The notes: generated from the letters alone by a model not told the origin. 64,000 nucleotides of DNA from Lachnoanaerobaculum orale (GCF_003862485.1 NZ_RRCM01000001.1:311896-375895); one strand, 5' to 3'. Positions 16,817 to 26,552 are shown, numbered from the stretch's first letter. Numbers and translations are program-made.

Positions 16817-17818
16817 GTGGCATCTATAAAAGAAGTAGCCGTGGCTGCAGGTGTTTCCGTGAGCACAGTGTCGCGAGCCCTAAACGGTTATACTGATGTA
16901 AGAGAAGATACAAGAAAGAAGATAATGGATATTGCGCAGGAACTTGGTTACAGGCCAAGTCAAAGTGCAAGAAATCTTTCATCAAAAAGAAAAGAGAATG
17001 TCGCTATACTTATTTCCGGTTTGGGAAGTAACAGCCCTGTGGATGAGTTTACGGGTAATGTTTTGAAAGGTCTGAATTCATATATACAAGGTAAGAATAT
17101 GATCATAGCTATGTATGGTATTTCTTCTAAGATGCAGGCAAATCAGAAATTATCGGAATTTTGTAGAGAATACAGTCTGTCAGGGGTTATACTTGCAGGA
17201 TTAAAACTTGGAGATCCCTATATTGAAGAAATAAAACATACAGATATACCATGTGTAGGTATAGATATAAAGCTTGAGGGAAAGATGGGAGCATCCGTAC
17301 TTACAAATGATATTGAAGCTTTCAGGGAAATTACAAACTATGCTATAGAAAAAGGATTTTCACAGCTTGTACTTGTAAAGGGAAAGAATGAGGCTTCGGT
17401 TACACATGAGAGGTATGCAGGTTTTAGAGAGGCACTTAAGGATAAGGGTATTTCACAAAAAGAGGTGGATGTTCTGGAGTGTAGATTTGATGAAAATCTG
17501 GCTTATAAAAAGGTGAAATCATATATAGAAAAGCATAAGAAAAATAAAGGAAGAACTTTTGTATGTATGAGTGATCTTATGGCTGTTGCGGCTGCAAAGG
17601 CTATAGAGGATCTGGGTTACAATGTAAGTAAGGACTTTATTGTTACAGGGTTTGACGGTATACAGCTTTTAAATTATATTAGGCCGAGGATAGCTACAAT
17701 AAATCAAAATATAGTAAAAAAAGGCTATGAGGGTATGCGTTTACTTATGAAGATAATAAAGGGAGAAGATATACCAAGAACAATATATGTAAAGCATAAA
17801 CTTATAGAAGGTGAGTAA
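16817..17818 (+). CDS. LacI-family transcriptional regulator
   Basis: A 333-residue repressor. The N-terminal helix-turn-helix (ASIKEVAVAAGVSVSTVSRAL) and hinge (SQSARNLSSKRK) are followed by a periplasmic-binding-like sensor domain with VTGFDGIQLLNYIRP. GTG at 16817 places the DNA-binding domain at the very start; TGGAG lies 11 bases upstream. It precedes an alpha-glucoside uptake and breakdown operon and so probably responds to a gluco-oligosaccharide or its phosphate. The palindrome at 16774 is its likely own operator. Confidence 0.93.
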   Translation: MASIKEVAVAAGVSVSTVSRALNGYTDVREDTRKKIMDIAQELGYRPSQSARNLSSKRKENVAILISGLGSNSPVDEFTGNVLKGLNSYIQGKNMIIAMYGISSKMQANQKLSEFCREYSLSGVILAGLKLGDPYIEEIKHTDIPCVGIDIKLEGKMGASVLTNDIEAFREITNYAIEKGFSQLVLVKGKNEASVTHERYAGFREALKDKGISQKEVDVLECRFDENLAYKKVKSYIEKHKKNKGRTFVCMSDLMAVAAAKAIEDLGYNVSKDFIVTGFDGIQLLNYIRPRIATINQNIVKKGYEGMRLLMKIIKGEDIPRTIYVKHKLIEGE

Positions 17819-17843
17819 AATTTAACTTAAGGAGGGTTTTATA

Positions 17844-19235
17844 ATGAAACTGAAAAAACTTTTAAAGTCGGGAATAGCACTTGGACTTTGTTTGGGACTT
17901 TCAGCATGTTCTGGAGGAGGAGCTTCATCAAACACATCAGGTGAATCTTCAAAGGCGGTAGAGTCCGGAGATTCAAAGGAGGCTAAGGACGGCGCTTCCG
18001 GAAAGGAGATTGAGCTTAAGATTCCTACATATTTGGCAGGAGAAAATGTAGGTGCTACATTCTTCCTACCGCAGGTGGAGAGATTTAATGAAAAATATGC
18101 AGGCAAATATAAGGTAGTTGTCGAAGAAGTTGTTCAAGATTCATATGCGGAGAAAATCAAGCAGCTTGCGGGACAAAATAAGCTTCCTACATTGGTACAT
18201 TCACCCGGTTCAGGCGGTATAGATACACAGTGGTTTAAGCAGGTTATTCTTGACAATGATATGGCATATGATTTGACAGATTTCGCAAAAGAATATCCTG
18301 ATGTTTCATCTTCATGGATAGAAGGTTCAAAAGAGTTTTGTACAGTTGACGGAAAGATTATTTGTAATCCGCTTATAGTGTTAAGACCTATAGGATTATA
18401 TTACAATGAGTCTCTTTATAAGCCTGAGAAAGACATAAGAGATATGAGTATGGATGAGTTTATTTCAGGTCTTGGTGACAATAAGTTGGCATTTATGACA
18501 TCTGAAAATGCATGGACTTCATCACTTATGCTTGCCGCTCTTATTGCAAATGAGGAAGGTGGAGTTGAGCTTTTAAATAATAATACAAGTGAAAAGCTTT
18601 GGGATTATAATACTCCTGTAATGGTAAATGCTGTAGGAAAGTTACAAAAACTTTTACAAAACAATGCATCAAGCAATACTGTAGGTGCAGCTTATGCAGA
18701 TGCGGCAAATGCATTTATGAGCAATAATGCGGCTTTAATATGTAACGGCTCATGGATGGCATCAGAGTTTAATGAGGATGCAAAGGATAAGTGGAGCAAC
18801 GGCTTTGACGGAAAAGATGTAAAGACAACCATATATCCGGGAAATGTTGCACTTGCAAACCCTAAGGCATATGGGGATTTCTGGATATCAAATGCTGCAA
18901 GTGATGAGCAAAAAGAAGCTGCAAAGGCATTCCTTGCATTTAGAGGATCAAAAGAAGAGATTGAAGCTTACATTTTGGCAGAGGGTGGAAACGCTCCAAA
19001 TATTAAACACAGTGATGATTTCCTAAATAAACTTAAAGAAAATAATATATTATATCAACTTGATCAGAGTATGAATGCGGATACAAAATTCGTAGCTACT
19101 CTTGGAGATATATTACCGGCTTCTGTAGCTGATACAGAGTTTGGAAAACTTCTTCCTAAGTTAATTGACAACTCTTTGACACCGGAACAATTCTGTGCAG
19201 AGCTGACAAAGAAGGCACAAGAGGCTAAGCAATAA
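17844..19235 (+). CDS. Family-1 sugar-binding lipoprotein
   Basis: The receptor of an oligosaccharide importer, 463 residues. The signal peptide ends LGLSACSG (lipobox), followed by a Ser/Gly/Glu linker. The solute-binding fold shows FLPQVERFNEKYAGKYKVVVEE, PLIVLRPIGLYYNESLY and NNAALICNGSWMASEF. ATG follows AAGGAGG. It heads the structural genes of the LacI-controlled operon; the two permeases follow after a hairpin. The linked GH65, GH31 and pgmB genes point to an alpha-linked gluco-disaccharide or oligosaccharide as ligand. Confidence 0.92.
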   Translation: MKLKKLLKSGIALGLCLGLSACSGGGASSNTSGESSKAVESGDSKEAKDGASGKEIELKIPTYLAGENVGATFFLPQVERFNEKYAGKYKVVVEEVVQDSYAEKIKQLAGQNKLPTLVHSPGSGGIDTQWFKQVILDNDMAYDLTDFAKEYPDVSSSWIEGSKEFCTVDGKIICNPLIVLRPIGLYYNESLYKPEKDIRDMSMDEFISGLGDNKLAFMTSENAWTSSLMLAALIANEEGGVELLNNNTSEKLWDYNTPVMVNAVGKLQKLLQNNASSNTVGAAYADAANAFMSNNAALICNGSWMASEFNEDAKDKWSNGFDGKDVKTTIYPGNVALANPKAYGDFWISNAASDEQKEAAKAFLAFRGSKEEIEAYILAEGGNAPNIKHSDDFLNKLKENNILYQLDQSMNADTKFVATLGDILPASVADTEFGKLLPKLIDNSLTPEQFCAELTKKAQEAKQ

Positions 19236-19242
19236 ATATTTG

Positions 19243-19270
19243 TATGCTCCCTATATAGGGAGCATATTTT
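19243..19270 (+). terminator. Attenuating hairpin after the binding-protein gene
   Basis: A perfect 24-base palindrome (19243-19266, core GCTCCCTATATAGGGAGC) followed by TTTTAG. As it lies inside the operon, it probably trims read-through so that receptor mRNA exceeds permease mRNA. Confidence 0.7.
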
Positions 19271-19288
19271 AGAATAAGGAGGACTTTG

Positions 19289-20188
19289 ATGAGTTCAAAG
19301 AGGAAAATGGCTGCAAGCAAACTTGAACGTAAAAACTATAAATGGATATATTTATTTTTACTTCCCTCTTTTATTGTATTTGTAACCTTTTATATACAAC
19401 CTATATTTACAGTTTTCTACACATCATTTACAAAGTGGGACGGATTTAATAAACCGAAATTTATCGGTTTAACAAACTATATAAATATGTTCGGTAATAC
19501 AGCATTCAGATATTCTTTGAAAAACCTGTTGCTATGGTCGATTATAGCGGCTGTGCTTCATGTGGGTTTTGGAGTATTAGTGGCCTTTGCTATATTTAAA
19601 AAGCCCTACGGGTGGAAATTTACCAGAGCGGTTTTTATGATACCGAATGTAATAAGTGCCGCCGCATGGGCAATGATTTACAGATTTATGTTTCATGATG
19701 ACATGGGAATGATAAATAATCTGATAAGAAAGATCAATCCGGATTTTCATGTTCAATGGTTTTATCAGTCACCTTTTGCTTTTATTGCAGTAACTTTAAC
19801 ATGGCTCTTTTATGCTGTAATCGTAACATTGATAGTATTAAATGATTTGTTTGCAATACCCGGCGATCTGTTTGAAGCTGCTCGTGTTGACGGTGCTTCC
19901 GACTTTCAGCTTATAAAATATATACAGCTTCCTCTTTGCAGAAATGCGATAGGAACATCCATTATAGCCTCGATTACAGCAAGAGTGGCAATGTATGAGC
20001 AGATAGCTCTGACAACAGCAGGCGGGCCGGGAGATGATACCATGAATTTACCGGTGATACTGGTAAAATCCATAATGGATCTGAAATACGGATATGCAAA
20101 TGCAAATGGTGTGATAATGTTTATTCTCGGACTTTTCATATTGTGGCTTATAAATAAATTGTTCAAAATGAATGAAAGTGTATATTAA
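19289..20188 (+). CDS. Sugar ABC permease, MalF/UgpA type
   Basis: A 299-residue membrane permease with six or so hydrophobic helices and the EAA loop (EAARVDGASDFQLIKYIQLPL). The N-terminus is basic and cytoplasmic. ATG at 19289 is preferred over the TTG at 19286; AAGGAGG precedes it. It pairs with the MalG-type permease 11 bases downstream. The operon has no ATPase, so it must borrow a shared MsmK/UgpC-like ATPase encoded elsewhere, a known habit of CUT1 importers in Firmicutes. Confidence 0.92.
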   Translation: MSSKRKMAASKLERKNYKWIYLFLLPSFIVFVTFYIQPIFTVFYTSFTKWDGFNKPKFIGLTNYINMFGNTAFRYSLKNLLLWSIIAAVLHVGFGVLVAFAIFKKPYGWKFTRAVFMIPNVISAAAWAMIYRFMFHDDMGMINNLIRKINPDFHVQWFYQSPFAFIAVTLTWLFYAVIVTLIVLNDLFAIPGDLFEAARVDGASDFQLIKYIQLPLCRNAIGTSIIASITARVAMYEQIALTTAGGPGDDTMNLPVILVKSIMDLKYGYANANGVIMFILGLFILWLINKLFKMNESVY

Positions 20189-20199
20189 GGAGGGCTTTT

Positions 20200-21039
20200 A
20201 TGAATTTAAAAAATAGCGGAAAAATTTTATCAAAAGTATTCACTTATATTTTGCTTTTATTTACTGTGATAATTTCTATTTTTCCAATTATATGGGTAGT
20301 TATGTCGGCATTTAAAGATAATGCCATGATTTTATCCGATCCTTTTTCATTACCGAAGCAGATAAGCTTTGAACCTTTTGTATATATATTTTCAAAATAT
20401 GATTTTGCAAGATATTTTATAAACTCATTTTTAATATCCGTAAGTTCTACATTAATAGCACTTATAATTTTTGCAATGGGAAGTTACGTACTTGCAAAGT
20501 ATGAGTTTCCGGGAAAAAATCTGGTTTTCATATTATATACAGTCACATTGCTCGTGCCCGCACAGTCAAAGGCACAACCAATCTTTTCTCTTATCATGAA
20601 GCTTGGACTTTATGACAATATTTGGGGAGTGGCGCTGGTATATATCTCCATGGGACTTGCAATATCAACTTTTATATTAAAACCTGCATTTATGGCTGTT
20701 CCGAAGTCTTTGGATGAAGCAGCTGTAATAGAAGGTGCAAACTTTTTTACAGTATTTTGGAAGATCAATTTACCGCTTGCAAAGGGAGGACTTGCTACAG
20801 CAGGGATTTTAATGTTTTTAGGAAACTGGAATGAATACTTCTATGCTTCCATACTGACATCATCAGACAGTACAAGGACTTTGCCTCTTGCATTACAGTT
20901 TTTTACGGAAGCATTCTCATATAACTATCCGAGGCTTTTTGCGGCATTGACAGTAGTTATACTGCCCGGAATAATACTGTATATTTTGGCACAAGAGCAG
21001 GTACAGGCTTCTGTAGCAAGCTCGGGAATAAAGGGTTAG
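20200..21039 (+). CDS. Sugar ABC permease, MalG/UgpE type
   Basis: A 279-residue partner permease. It shows the EAA motif DEAAVIEGANFFTVFWKINLPLAKGG and the family ending (GWNE-like GNWNEYFYA, then QVQASVASSGIKG). ATG follows AAGGAGG. It forms the heterodimeric channel with the MalF-type protein just upstream and is followed by the GH65 gene after 11 bases, so uptake and phosphorolysis are co-expressed. Confidence 0.93.
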   Translation: MNLKNSGKILSKVFTYILLLFTVIISIFPIIWVVMSAFKDNAMILSDPFSLPKQISFEPFVYIFSKYDFARYFINSFLISVSSTLIALIIFAMGSYVLAKYEFPGKNLVFILYTVTLLVPAQSKAQPIFSLIMKLGLYDNIWGVALVYISMGLAISTFILKPAFMAVPKSLDEAAVIEGANFFTVFWKINLPLAKGGLATAGILMFLGNWNEYFYASILTSSDSTRTLPLALQFFTEAFSYNYPRLFAALTVVILPGIILYILAQEQVQASVASSGIKG

Positions 21040-21050
21040 AGAGGATTATT

Positions 21051-23339
21051 ATGCAGCAGTTGGAATATAAAGGCACAGTAATCAAAGAATGTTTTTTTGA
21101 GAGAAAAAACATAAATAAGTTTGAGGCAATATTTACACAGGGAAACGGATATCTTGGAATCAGAAATGCACTCGAAGAGCATTATGTAGGTGAAATAAGA
21201 GATACTTTTATAACCGGAACATTTAATAAGGCATCAGATGAGGAGGTAACTGAGCTTCCTAACATTGCGGATGTAAGTGCAGTTAAGATTGTTGTAGACG
21301 GTGAAGAGTTTAGCCTTACAGAGGGAAAGATTTCTTCCTATGAGAGAAGTCTTGACCTAACTACAGGCGAGAGTACAAGAATTATTGAATGGGAAAGTCC
21401 AAAGGGAATAAAACTTAATCTTGTATTCAGACGTTTTGTATCTCTTGATAATGAGCATATCTTTGTACAAAAAGTGGAACTACTCTGTGACAAAGATGCA
21501 AATATTATTATAGAGAGCGGAATAGACGGTTCCGTAACAAATAGCGGGGCTATGCATTTTGAGGATATACAAAGACGAGTGTATGATGGCAAGTATATGG
21601 AATATATTGCAAAAACAACTCAGTCACATGTAAAGGTGATTCAAGGTGCTGTTTGCAGTCTGAATAAAGAAGCTTCTGTAATACCTGTTATGGGAAGAAG
21701 AACTCTTGCAAACAGATACAGCCTTAAAGTTAATGCAAATGAAAAGCTTGAATTTGAAAAAAAATCAATATTTTTTTCAGAAAGAGATAAAGAATTTACA
21801 CATTTAGAGGAAGAGAACAGACTTGAAGAAATAAAAAAAGAGTCGGCAAAGTTGATACGTGAACTTGAGGAATTAAGTTATGATGAACTTTTCAAAAGAA
21901 GCAAATCAAAGTGGAAAGAGTACTTTGATAAAAGTAAAATAGATATCGGAACAGATGACAATTATATAAAGACCTCAATTAATTTTGCACTCTACCATTT
22001 AAGGATCATGGTAAAAGCGGATGATAACAGAGTTGGAATAGGTGCAAAAGCTCTGAGCGGTGAGGGATATAAGGGACATTCTTTCTGGGATACCGAGCTT
22101 TTCATACTTCCTTATTTTACATATACACATCCTGAAATTGCAAGGACACTTCTGGAATACAGATATCATAATCTTTACGGCGCAAGAATAAAAGCCAAAG
22201 AAAACGGCTATGAAGGGGCAATGTATCCATGGGAATGCGCATGGGTGGATGATGGAGAGGTAACGCCTCTTTATATGGGTGCCGATATAGTAACAGGTGA
22301 AATAACAAAGGTTTGGACCGGACTTATAGAGCATCATATAACAGCCGATATAGTGTATGCGATAGATAATTATTACAGAGTTACAAATGATAATGATTAT
22401 ATGGAAAGGTACGGATATGAGATAATATTTGAAGCCGCGCTTTTTTGGGCAAGCAGACTTGAATATATTGCAGACAAAGACAGATATGAGATAAGAAATG
22501 TTATAGGACCGGATGAGTATAAGGAGCATGTAGATAATAATGCATATACAAATTATATGGCTGCATATACTATGAGACTGGCACTTGAAAAGTATGAATA
22601 TCTAAAAACTGAGAACGAGAAACTTTTTGATATTTTAAATTCCAAACTTGATTTAAAATATATAAAGGGTTGCATAGAAAAGAAATTGCCGAAACTTTAC
22701 TTACCTCTACCAAATGAAGAAGGTATAATTCCACAGTCGGACACATTCTTAGGATTAAAAAAACTTGATATAAGTAAGTATAAAAACTCTGATGAAGTAC
22801 TTGGAATCTACAATGACTATAATACAAAACAGCTAAATGAGTACATGGTTTCAAAACAGTCTGATACTGTTATGCTTTTGTATTTGTTCAGAGATTTATT
22901 TGACACGGAAACAAGAAAAAAGAATTTTATTTTCTATGAGGATAAGACCCTACATGATTCTTCACTGAGTAAGTCAACTCATGCTATTTTGGCAAATGAG
23001 TTTGACTTTGAGGAAATGTCATATAAGCTGTTTAAAGGAGCTATAAGTGTAGACATGGGGACAAATATGAAGTCATCTGATGAAGGTATACACAGTGCCT
23101 CAATAGGAGGGATATGGGCTGTATATGTATTTGGATTCGGCGGTGTAATGATTGATAAAAAAGGTTTAAGCATCAGTCCATGTCTGCCCAAAGGATGGGA
23201 TTTTTTAGAGTTTCCACTGGTTTATAAAGGAACAAGTTTAAGAGTCAGAGTGGAAAAGAATAATGATGTGAGTATACAAAAAATTGACGGAAACAGTGTG
23301 GAGATTTATGTAAAAGGAGAGAAACTCCTTATTAAGTAA
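21051..23339 (+). CDS. Glycoside hydrolase family 65 disaccharide phosphorylase
   Basis: A 762-residue GH65 enzyme, which cleaves an alpha-linked glucose disaccharide with phosphate to give beta-glucose 1-phosphate. The (alpha/alpha)6 barrel shows FWDTELFILPYF, YPWECAWVDDGE and the GPDEYKEHVDNNAYTN block with the general-acid Glu, plus the phosphate-loop region near SKSTHAILANE. The neighbour is beta-phosphoglucomutase, which uses exactly that product. Members act on maltose, kojibiose, nigerose or trehalose; the sequence does not tell which. No signal peptide is seen, so it works on imported sugar. Confidence 0.92.
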   Translation: MQQLEYKGTVIKECFFERKNINKFEAIFTQGNGYLGIRNALEEHYVGEIRDTFITGTFNKASDEEVTELPNIADVSAVKIVVDGEEFSLTEGKISSYERSLDLTTGESTRIIEWESPKGIKLNLVFRRFVSLDNEHIFVQKVELLCDKDANIIIESGIDGSVTNSGAMHFEDIQRRVYDGKYMEYIAKTTQSHVKVIQGAVCSLNKEASVIPVMGRRTLANRYSLKVNANEKLEFEKKSIFFSERDKEFTHLEEENRLEEIKKESAKLIRELEELSYDELFKRSKSKWKEYFDKSKIDIGTDDNYIKTSINFALYHLRIMVKADDNRVGIGAKALSGEGYKGHSFWDTELFILPYFTYTHPEIARTLLEYRYHNLYGARIKAKENGYEGAMYPWECAWVDDGEVTPLYMGADIVTGEITKVWTGLIEHHITADIVYAIDNYYRVTNDNDYMERYGYEIIFEAALFWASRLEYIADKDRYEIRNVIGPDEYKEHVDNNAYTNYMAAYTMRLALEKYEYLKTENEKLFDILNSKLDLKYIKGCIEKKLPKLYLPLPNEEGIIPQSDTFLGLKKLDISKYKNSDEVLGIYNDYNTKQLNEYMVSKQSDTVMLLYLFRDLFDTETRKKNFIFYEDKTLHDSSLSKSTHAILANEFDFEEMSYKLFKGAISVDMGTNMKSSDEGIHSASIGGIWAVYVFGFGGVMIDKKGLSISPCLPKGWDFLEFPLVYKGTSLRVRVEKNNDVSIQKIDGNSVEIYVKGEKLLIK

Positions 23340-23355
23340 AGGGGTGGTTACAGTA

Positions 23356-24000
23356 ATGGAAAGAAAATATAAAGGCATAATATTCGACCTTGACGGAGTA
23401 ATATGTCATACAGACAAGTATCACTATATGGCTTGGAAAAACATTGCAGACGGTTTGGGTATATATTTTGATGAAGAAATAAATAACAGACTCAGGGGAG
23501 TAAGCCGTATGGAGAGTCTGGAAATAATACTTGAAAGGTCTGATAAAAAGTACAGCGACAAGGAAAAAGAAGAGTTTGCAAATAAAAAAAATGAGCTGTA
23601 TAAAGAACTTTTAAATGAGATGAGTGAGAAAGACCTTGATAAAAAAGTTAAAGACACTTTAGATATTTTAAAACAAAGGGGATATAAGACGGCAATAGCT
23701 TCATCAAGTAAAAATGCAAAGCTTATACTTTCAAAGTTAAATCTTATTGATTTTTTTGATATTATAATAGACGGAAATGATATAAAATATTCAAAGCCTG
23801 ACAAAGAAGTGTTTGAAAAAGCGGGGATAGGTCTGAAACTTTTACCAAACGAATGTCTGGTTGTTGAAGATGCAGCTTCGGGAGTAGAGGGGGCAATAAG
23901 AGCCGGAATGCAAGTTGCAGGAATAGGGGATGCAAAAAAGCTCGGTGATGTGAGTTACAGTTTGGAAAGCTTTGAAGATTTGCAAAAGTATTGTATATAG
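23356..24000 (+). CDS. pgmB: Beta-phosphoglucomutase
   Basis: Converts beta-glucose 1-phosphate to glucose 6-phosphate, linking the GH65 phosphorylase to glycolysis. The 214-residue HAD protein has the nucleophile motif FDLDGVICHTDKYHY, a helical cap, the Ser motif IASSSKNA, and SKPDKEVF and VEDAASGVEGAIRAGM for the Lys and acidic motifs, all typical of PgmB. ATG at 23356 is chosen over GTG at 23344 because AAAGGGGTGG lies just upstream. It is the middle gene of the phosphorylase-mutase-glucosidase set. Confidence 0.93.
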   Translation: MERKYKGIIFDLDGVICHTDKYHYMAWKNIADGLGIYFDEEINNRLRGVSRMESLEIILERSDKKYSDKEKEEFANKKNELYKELLNEMSEKDLDKKVKDTLDILKQRGYKTAIASSSKNAKLILSKLNLIDFFDIIIDGNDIKYSKPDKEVFEKAGIGLKLLPNECLVVEDAASGVEGAIRAGMQVAGIGDAKKLGDVSYSLESFEDLQKYCI

Positions 24001-24012
24001 AAAGAGAGAAAA

Positions 24013-26394
24013 ATGGTAAATACAAAGGCGGCAAAGGATTCAATAATTAAAGGAAATAATTATCGCATAAGTATTCTTACAGACAGACTTATAAGATTTG
24101 AATACAGTAAAAAAAATATATTTGTAGATGAAGAGACGGCGGCTGTTACAAACAGAAAGTTTCCGAAAGTAAAGTTTGATATTTTAGACAGTGAAGACAA
24201 ACTGGTTATAGTTACAGATTATCTAAGAGTAATATATGATAAAAAAGAATTCTCAGGCGAAGGCTTAAGGATCAATGTGAGCGGTAACTACGGAACAACT
24301 TCAAGTGTATGGCATTATGGAGATAAGAATGAGAGTTTAAAAGGAACAACAAGAACACTTGATGCCATAGACGGAGAAACAGAGCTTGGAGAGGGAATTG
24401 TTTCAAGGCAGATGTGGTCTGTGGTGGATGACAGCAATTCAATGCTTATAACGAAGGACGGATTTAAGCTGAGGGAGGATGAGGAAGCAATAGATCTGTA
24501 TTTCTTCGGATATGGACTTGATTTTTTGACAGCATTGAAGGATTTCTATACTCTTAGCGGAGAATTACCTCTACTTCCAAGATTCACTCTTGGTAACTGG
24601 TGGAGCAGATATTATAAATACACTCAAAAGTCATATCTGGAGTTGATGGACAGATTTGACAGTGAAGATATTCCATTCAGTGTGGCGGTTATAGATATGG
24701 ACTGGCATATTACGGATGTGGAGGGTAGATTCGGTACAGGATGGACAGGTTATACATGGAATAGGGAACTTTTCCCAAGTCCAAAAGATTTTCTAAGTGA
24801 ACTGCATACAAGAGGATATAAGGTCTTACTGAATGTACATCCGGCAGACGGTATAAGGGCATATGAAGATTGCTATAAGGATATGGGAGAATTTATGGGT
24901 GTAGATATTAAAAAGGAAGAACCTGTACTTTTTGATATTGTCGACGATAAATTCAGAGAAGGATATTTTAAACATGTTCATCATCCGCTTGAAAAACAGG
25001 GAGTCGATTACTGGTGGATAGACTGGCAACAGGGGGAAAATTCAGGACATAAGGGACTTGATCCTCTATGGCTTTTAAACTACTTTCACTATAAGGATTC
25101 AGAGAGAGAAGGCCGTGGAAGAGGTCTTATACTTTCAAGATATGCAGGAGTGGGAAGCCATAAATATCCTATAGGTTTTTCGGGAGATACCATTATCACA
25201 TGGGAAAGTCTTGATTTTCAGCCGTATTTTACAGCTACAGCATCAAATATCGGATATGCATGGTGGAGTCATGATATAGGCGGACATATGAACGGTATAA
25301 GAGATGATGAGATGTTTGTCAGATGGGTACAACTTGGAGTATTCTCACCGATAATGAGATTGCACAGTACCTGCAATGAATTTTCCGGAAAAGAGCCTTG
25401 GAAGTACAATCAGATTGCCGAAAGAATAGTTAAAAGATATTTGAGACTTCGTCACAGACTGATACCATATCTTTATACCATGAATAAAAGGGCAAATGTG
25501 GATAAGCTTCCTTTAATACTGCCGCTTTATTACTATGAGCCTGCAAATGATAAGGTTTATAATTATAAAAATGAGTATTATTTCGGAGAGGATCTGATAG
25601 TATGTCCTGTGACAAGAAAAATTGATACAGAGAGCGGATTGGCAAAGACCAGGATATGGCTTCCGGAGGGTGAATGGTTTGATATCTTTACCGGAGTAAG
25701 GTATAGAGGAAATCGTGAACTTGAAATCTACAGAAATCTGGAAGATATCGCCGTATTTGCAAGAGAGGGAAGTATTTTACCTCTTGATGCAAATGTAAGT
25801 ACAAATGAGATATCAAGTCCTGCAGAAATGGATCTGTTTATTTTTGCCGGTAAGGACGGAGAGTTCACTCTTGCCGAAGATGAAAAGGAATTTAATACTT
25901 ATGTCGAGTCTGACTGGGCATATACAGGATATGAGATTCTGGAAGGCAATGCAAAGAGAATATTTAGAATAAACCCTGTTTCGGGAAATAAAAATGCTGC
26001 AAGGGAGAAGAGAAGATTTAATCTCTATTTCTACGGTGCAGGAAAAGAAAGTGAATTTGATATTTTACTCGATAAAAAGAAAATAGAACCTGTAAGTATT
26101 GAATATGATGAAACAAAAAATGTTTTAATTATAAGATTGCCTGAAATTTCCACAAAATCCACACTGGAGATTGAAGTTAAAGCCTTTGACTACAGCTTGC
26201 ATAAGAGCATACAAAACAAAGTATTTGACATTCTAAATAAGGCACAGATAGAATATGATTTAAAGACAGCTGTAATGGAGGTGGTACGAAAGTATAACTC
26301 TCAAAATGCGTGTGAATTAATTGGTGAAATTTACTGTGTATGTGAAAACGAGTTTGTTAGAGGAGCTATAATAGAGCTTTTATCTGCAAAATAG
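24013..26394 (+). CDS. Glycoside hydrolase family 31 alpha-glucosidase
   Basis: A 793-residue GH31 enzyme that releases glucose from alpha-glucosides, acting in the cytoplasm (no signal peptide). The nucleophile Asp is in WWIDWQQGEN and the acid Asp in GFSGDTIITWE; DMDWH, RYAGVGSHKYP and WWSHDIGGH are further family marks. After the beta-sandwich domains there is a C-terminal tail of about 70 residues (from FDYSLHKSIQNKVFDILNK) that I do not recognise. It closes the alpha-glucoside operon. Its stop lies one base before the isomerase remnant. Confidence 0.92.
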   Translation: MVNTKAAKDSIIKGNNYRISILTDRLIRFEYSKKNIFVDEETAAVTNRKFPKVKFDILDSEDKLVIVTDYLRVIYDKKEFSGEGLRINVSGNYGTTSSVWHYGDKNESLKGTTRTLDAIDGETELGEGIVSRQMWSVVDDSNSMLITKDGFKLREDEEAIDLYFFGYGLDFLTALKDFYTLSGELPLLPRFTLGNWWSRYYKYTQKSYLELMDRFDSEDIPFSVAVIDMDWHITDVEGRFGTGWTGYTWNRELFPSPKDFLSELHTRGYKVLLNVHPADGIRAYEDCYKDMGEFMGVDIKKEEPVLFDIVDDKFREGYFKHVHHPLEKQGVDYWWIDWQQGENSGHKGLDPLWLLNYFHYKDSEREGRGRGLILSRYAGVGSHKYPIGFSGDTIITWESLDFQPYFTATASNIGYAWWSHDIGGHMNGIRDDEMFVRWVQLGVFSPIMRLHSTCNEFSGKEPWKYNQIAERIVKRYLRLRHRLIPYLYTMNKRANVDKLPLILPLYYYEPANDKVYNYKNEYYFGEDLIVCPVTRKIDTESGLAKTRIWLPEGEWFDIFTGVRYRGNRELEIYRNLEDIAVFAREGSILPLDANVSTNEISSPAEMDLFIFAGKDGEFTLAEDEKEFNTYVESDWAYTGYEILEGNAKRIFRINPVSGNKNAAREKRRFNLYFYGAGKESEFDILLDKKKIEPVSIEYDETKNVLIIRLPEISTKSTLEIEVKAFDYSLHKSIQNKVFDILNKAQIEYDLKTAVMEVVRKYNSQNACELIGEIYCVCENEFVRGAIIELLSAK

Positions 26395-26395
26395 A

Positions 26396-26467
26396 GAATG
26401 CAATAAAGAAGAAAGTGAAAAGTATTACAGACTGCTTTATAATGAGTATCATGAAGTGGGAAAATAA
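26396..26467 (+). pseudogene. 3' remnant of a second D-lyxose isomerase-like gene
   Basis: One base after the GH31 stop, a frame of 24 codons reads ECNKEESEKYYRLLYNEYH and ends in TAA. It matches the C-terminus of the isomerase at 16044 (EEDEEPYRLLCNEYP). At DNA level 24 of 25 bases are the same between 16686-16710 and 26426-26450. No start or RBS belongs to it. This is most simply the tail of a duplicated isomerase gene whose body was deleted or replaced when the 17-26 kb operon was inserted. Confidence 0.7.
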
Positions 26468-26487
26468 ATTTTTAATTGTATAGATAA

Positions 26488-26514
26488 TAACATAGAAAAA
26501 TGTTAGAATATAAT
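26488..26514 (+). promoter_or_regulatory. Promoter with dyad operator for the toxin-antitoxin-chaperone cassette
   Basis: TATAAT lies at 26509-26514. Immediately upstream, between the -10 and -35 positions, TAACAT (26488-26493) and ATGTTA (26500-26505) form an inverted repeat with a 6-base spacer. This is where an antitoxin would bind to autoregulate. No good -35 box is seen. Confidence 0.4.
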
Positions 26515-26552
26515 ATATATTATTGAGAGAGTATTGGTCACATGGAGAAATA

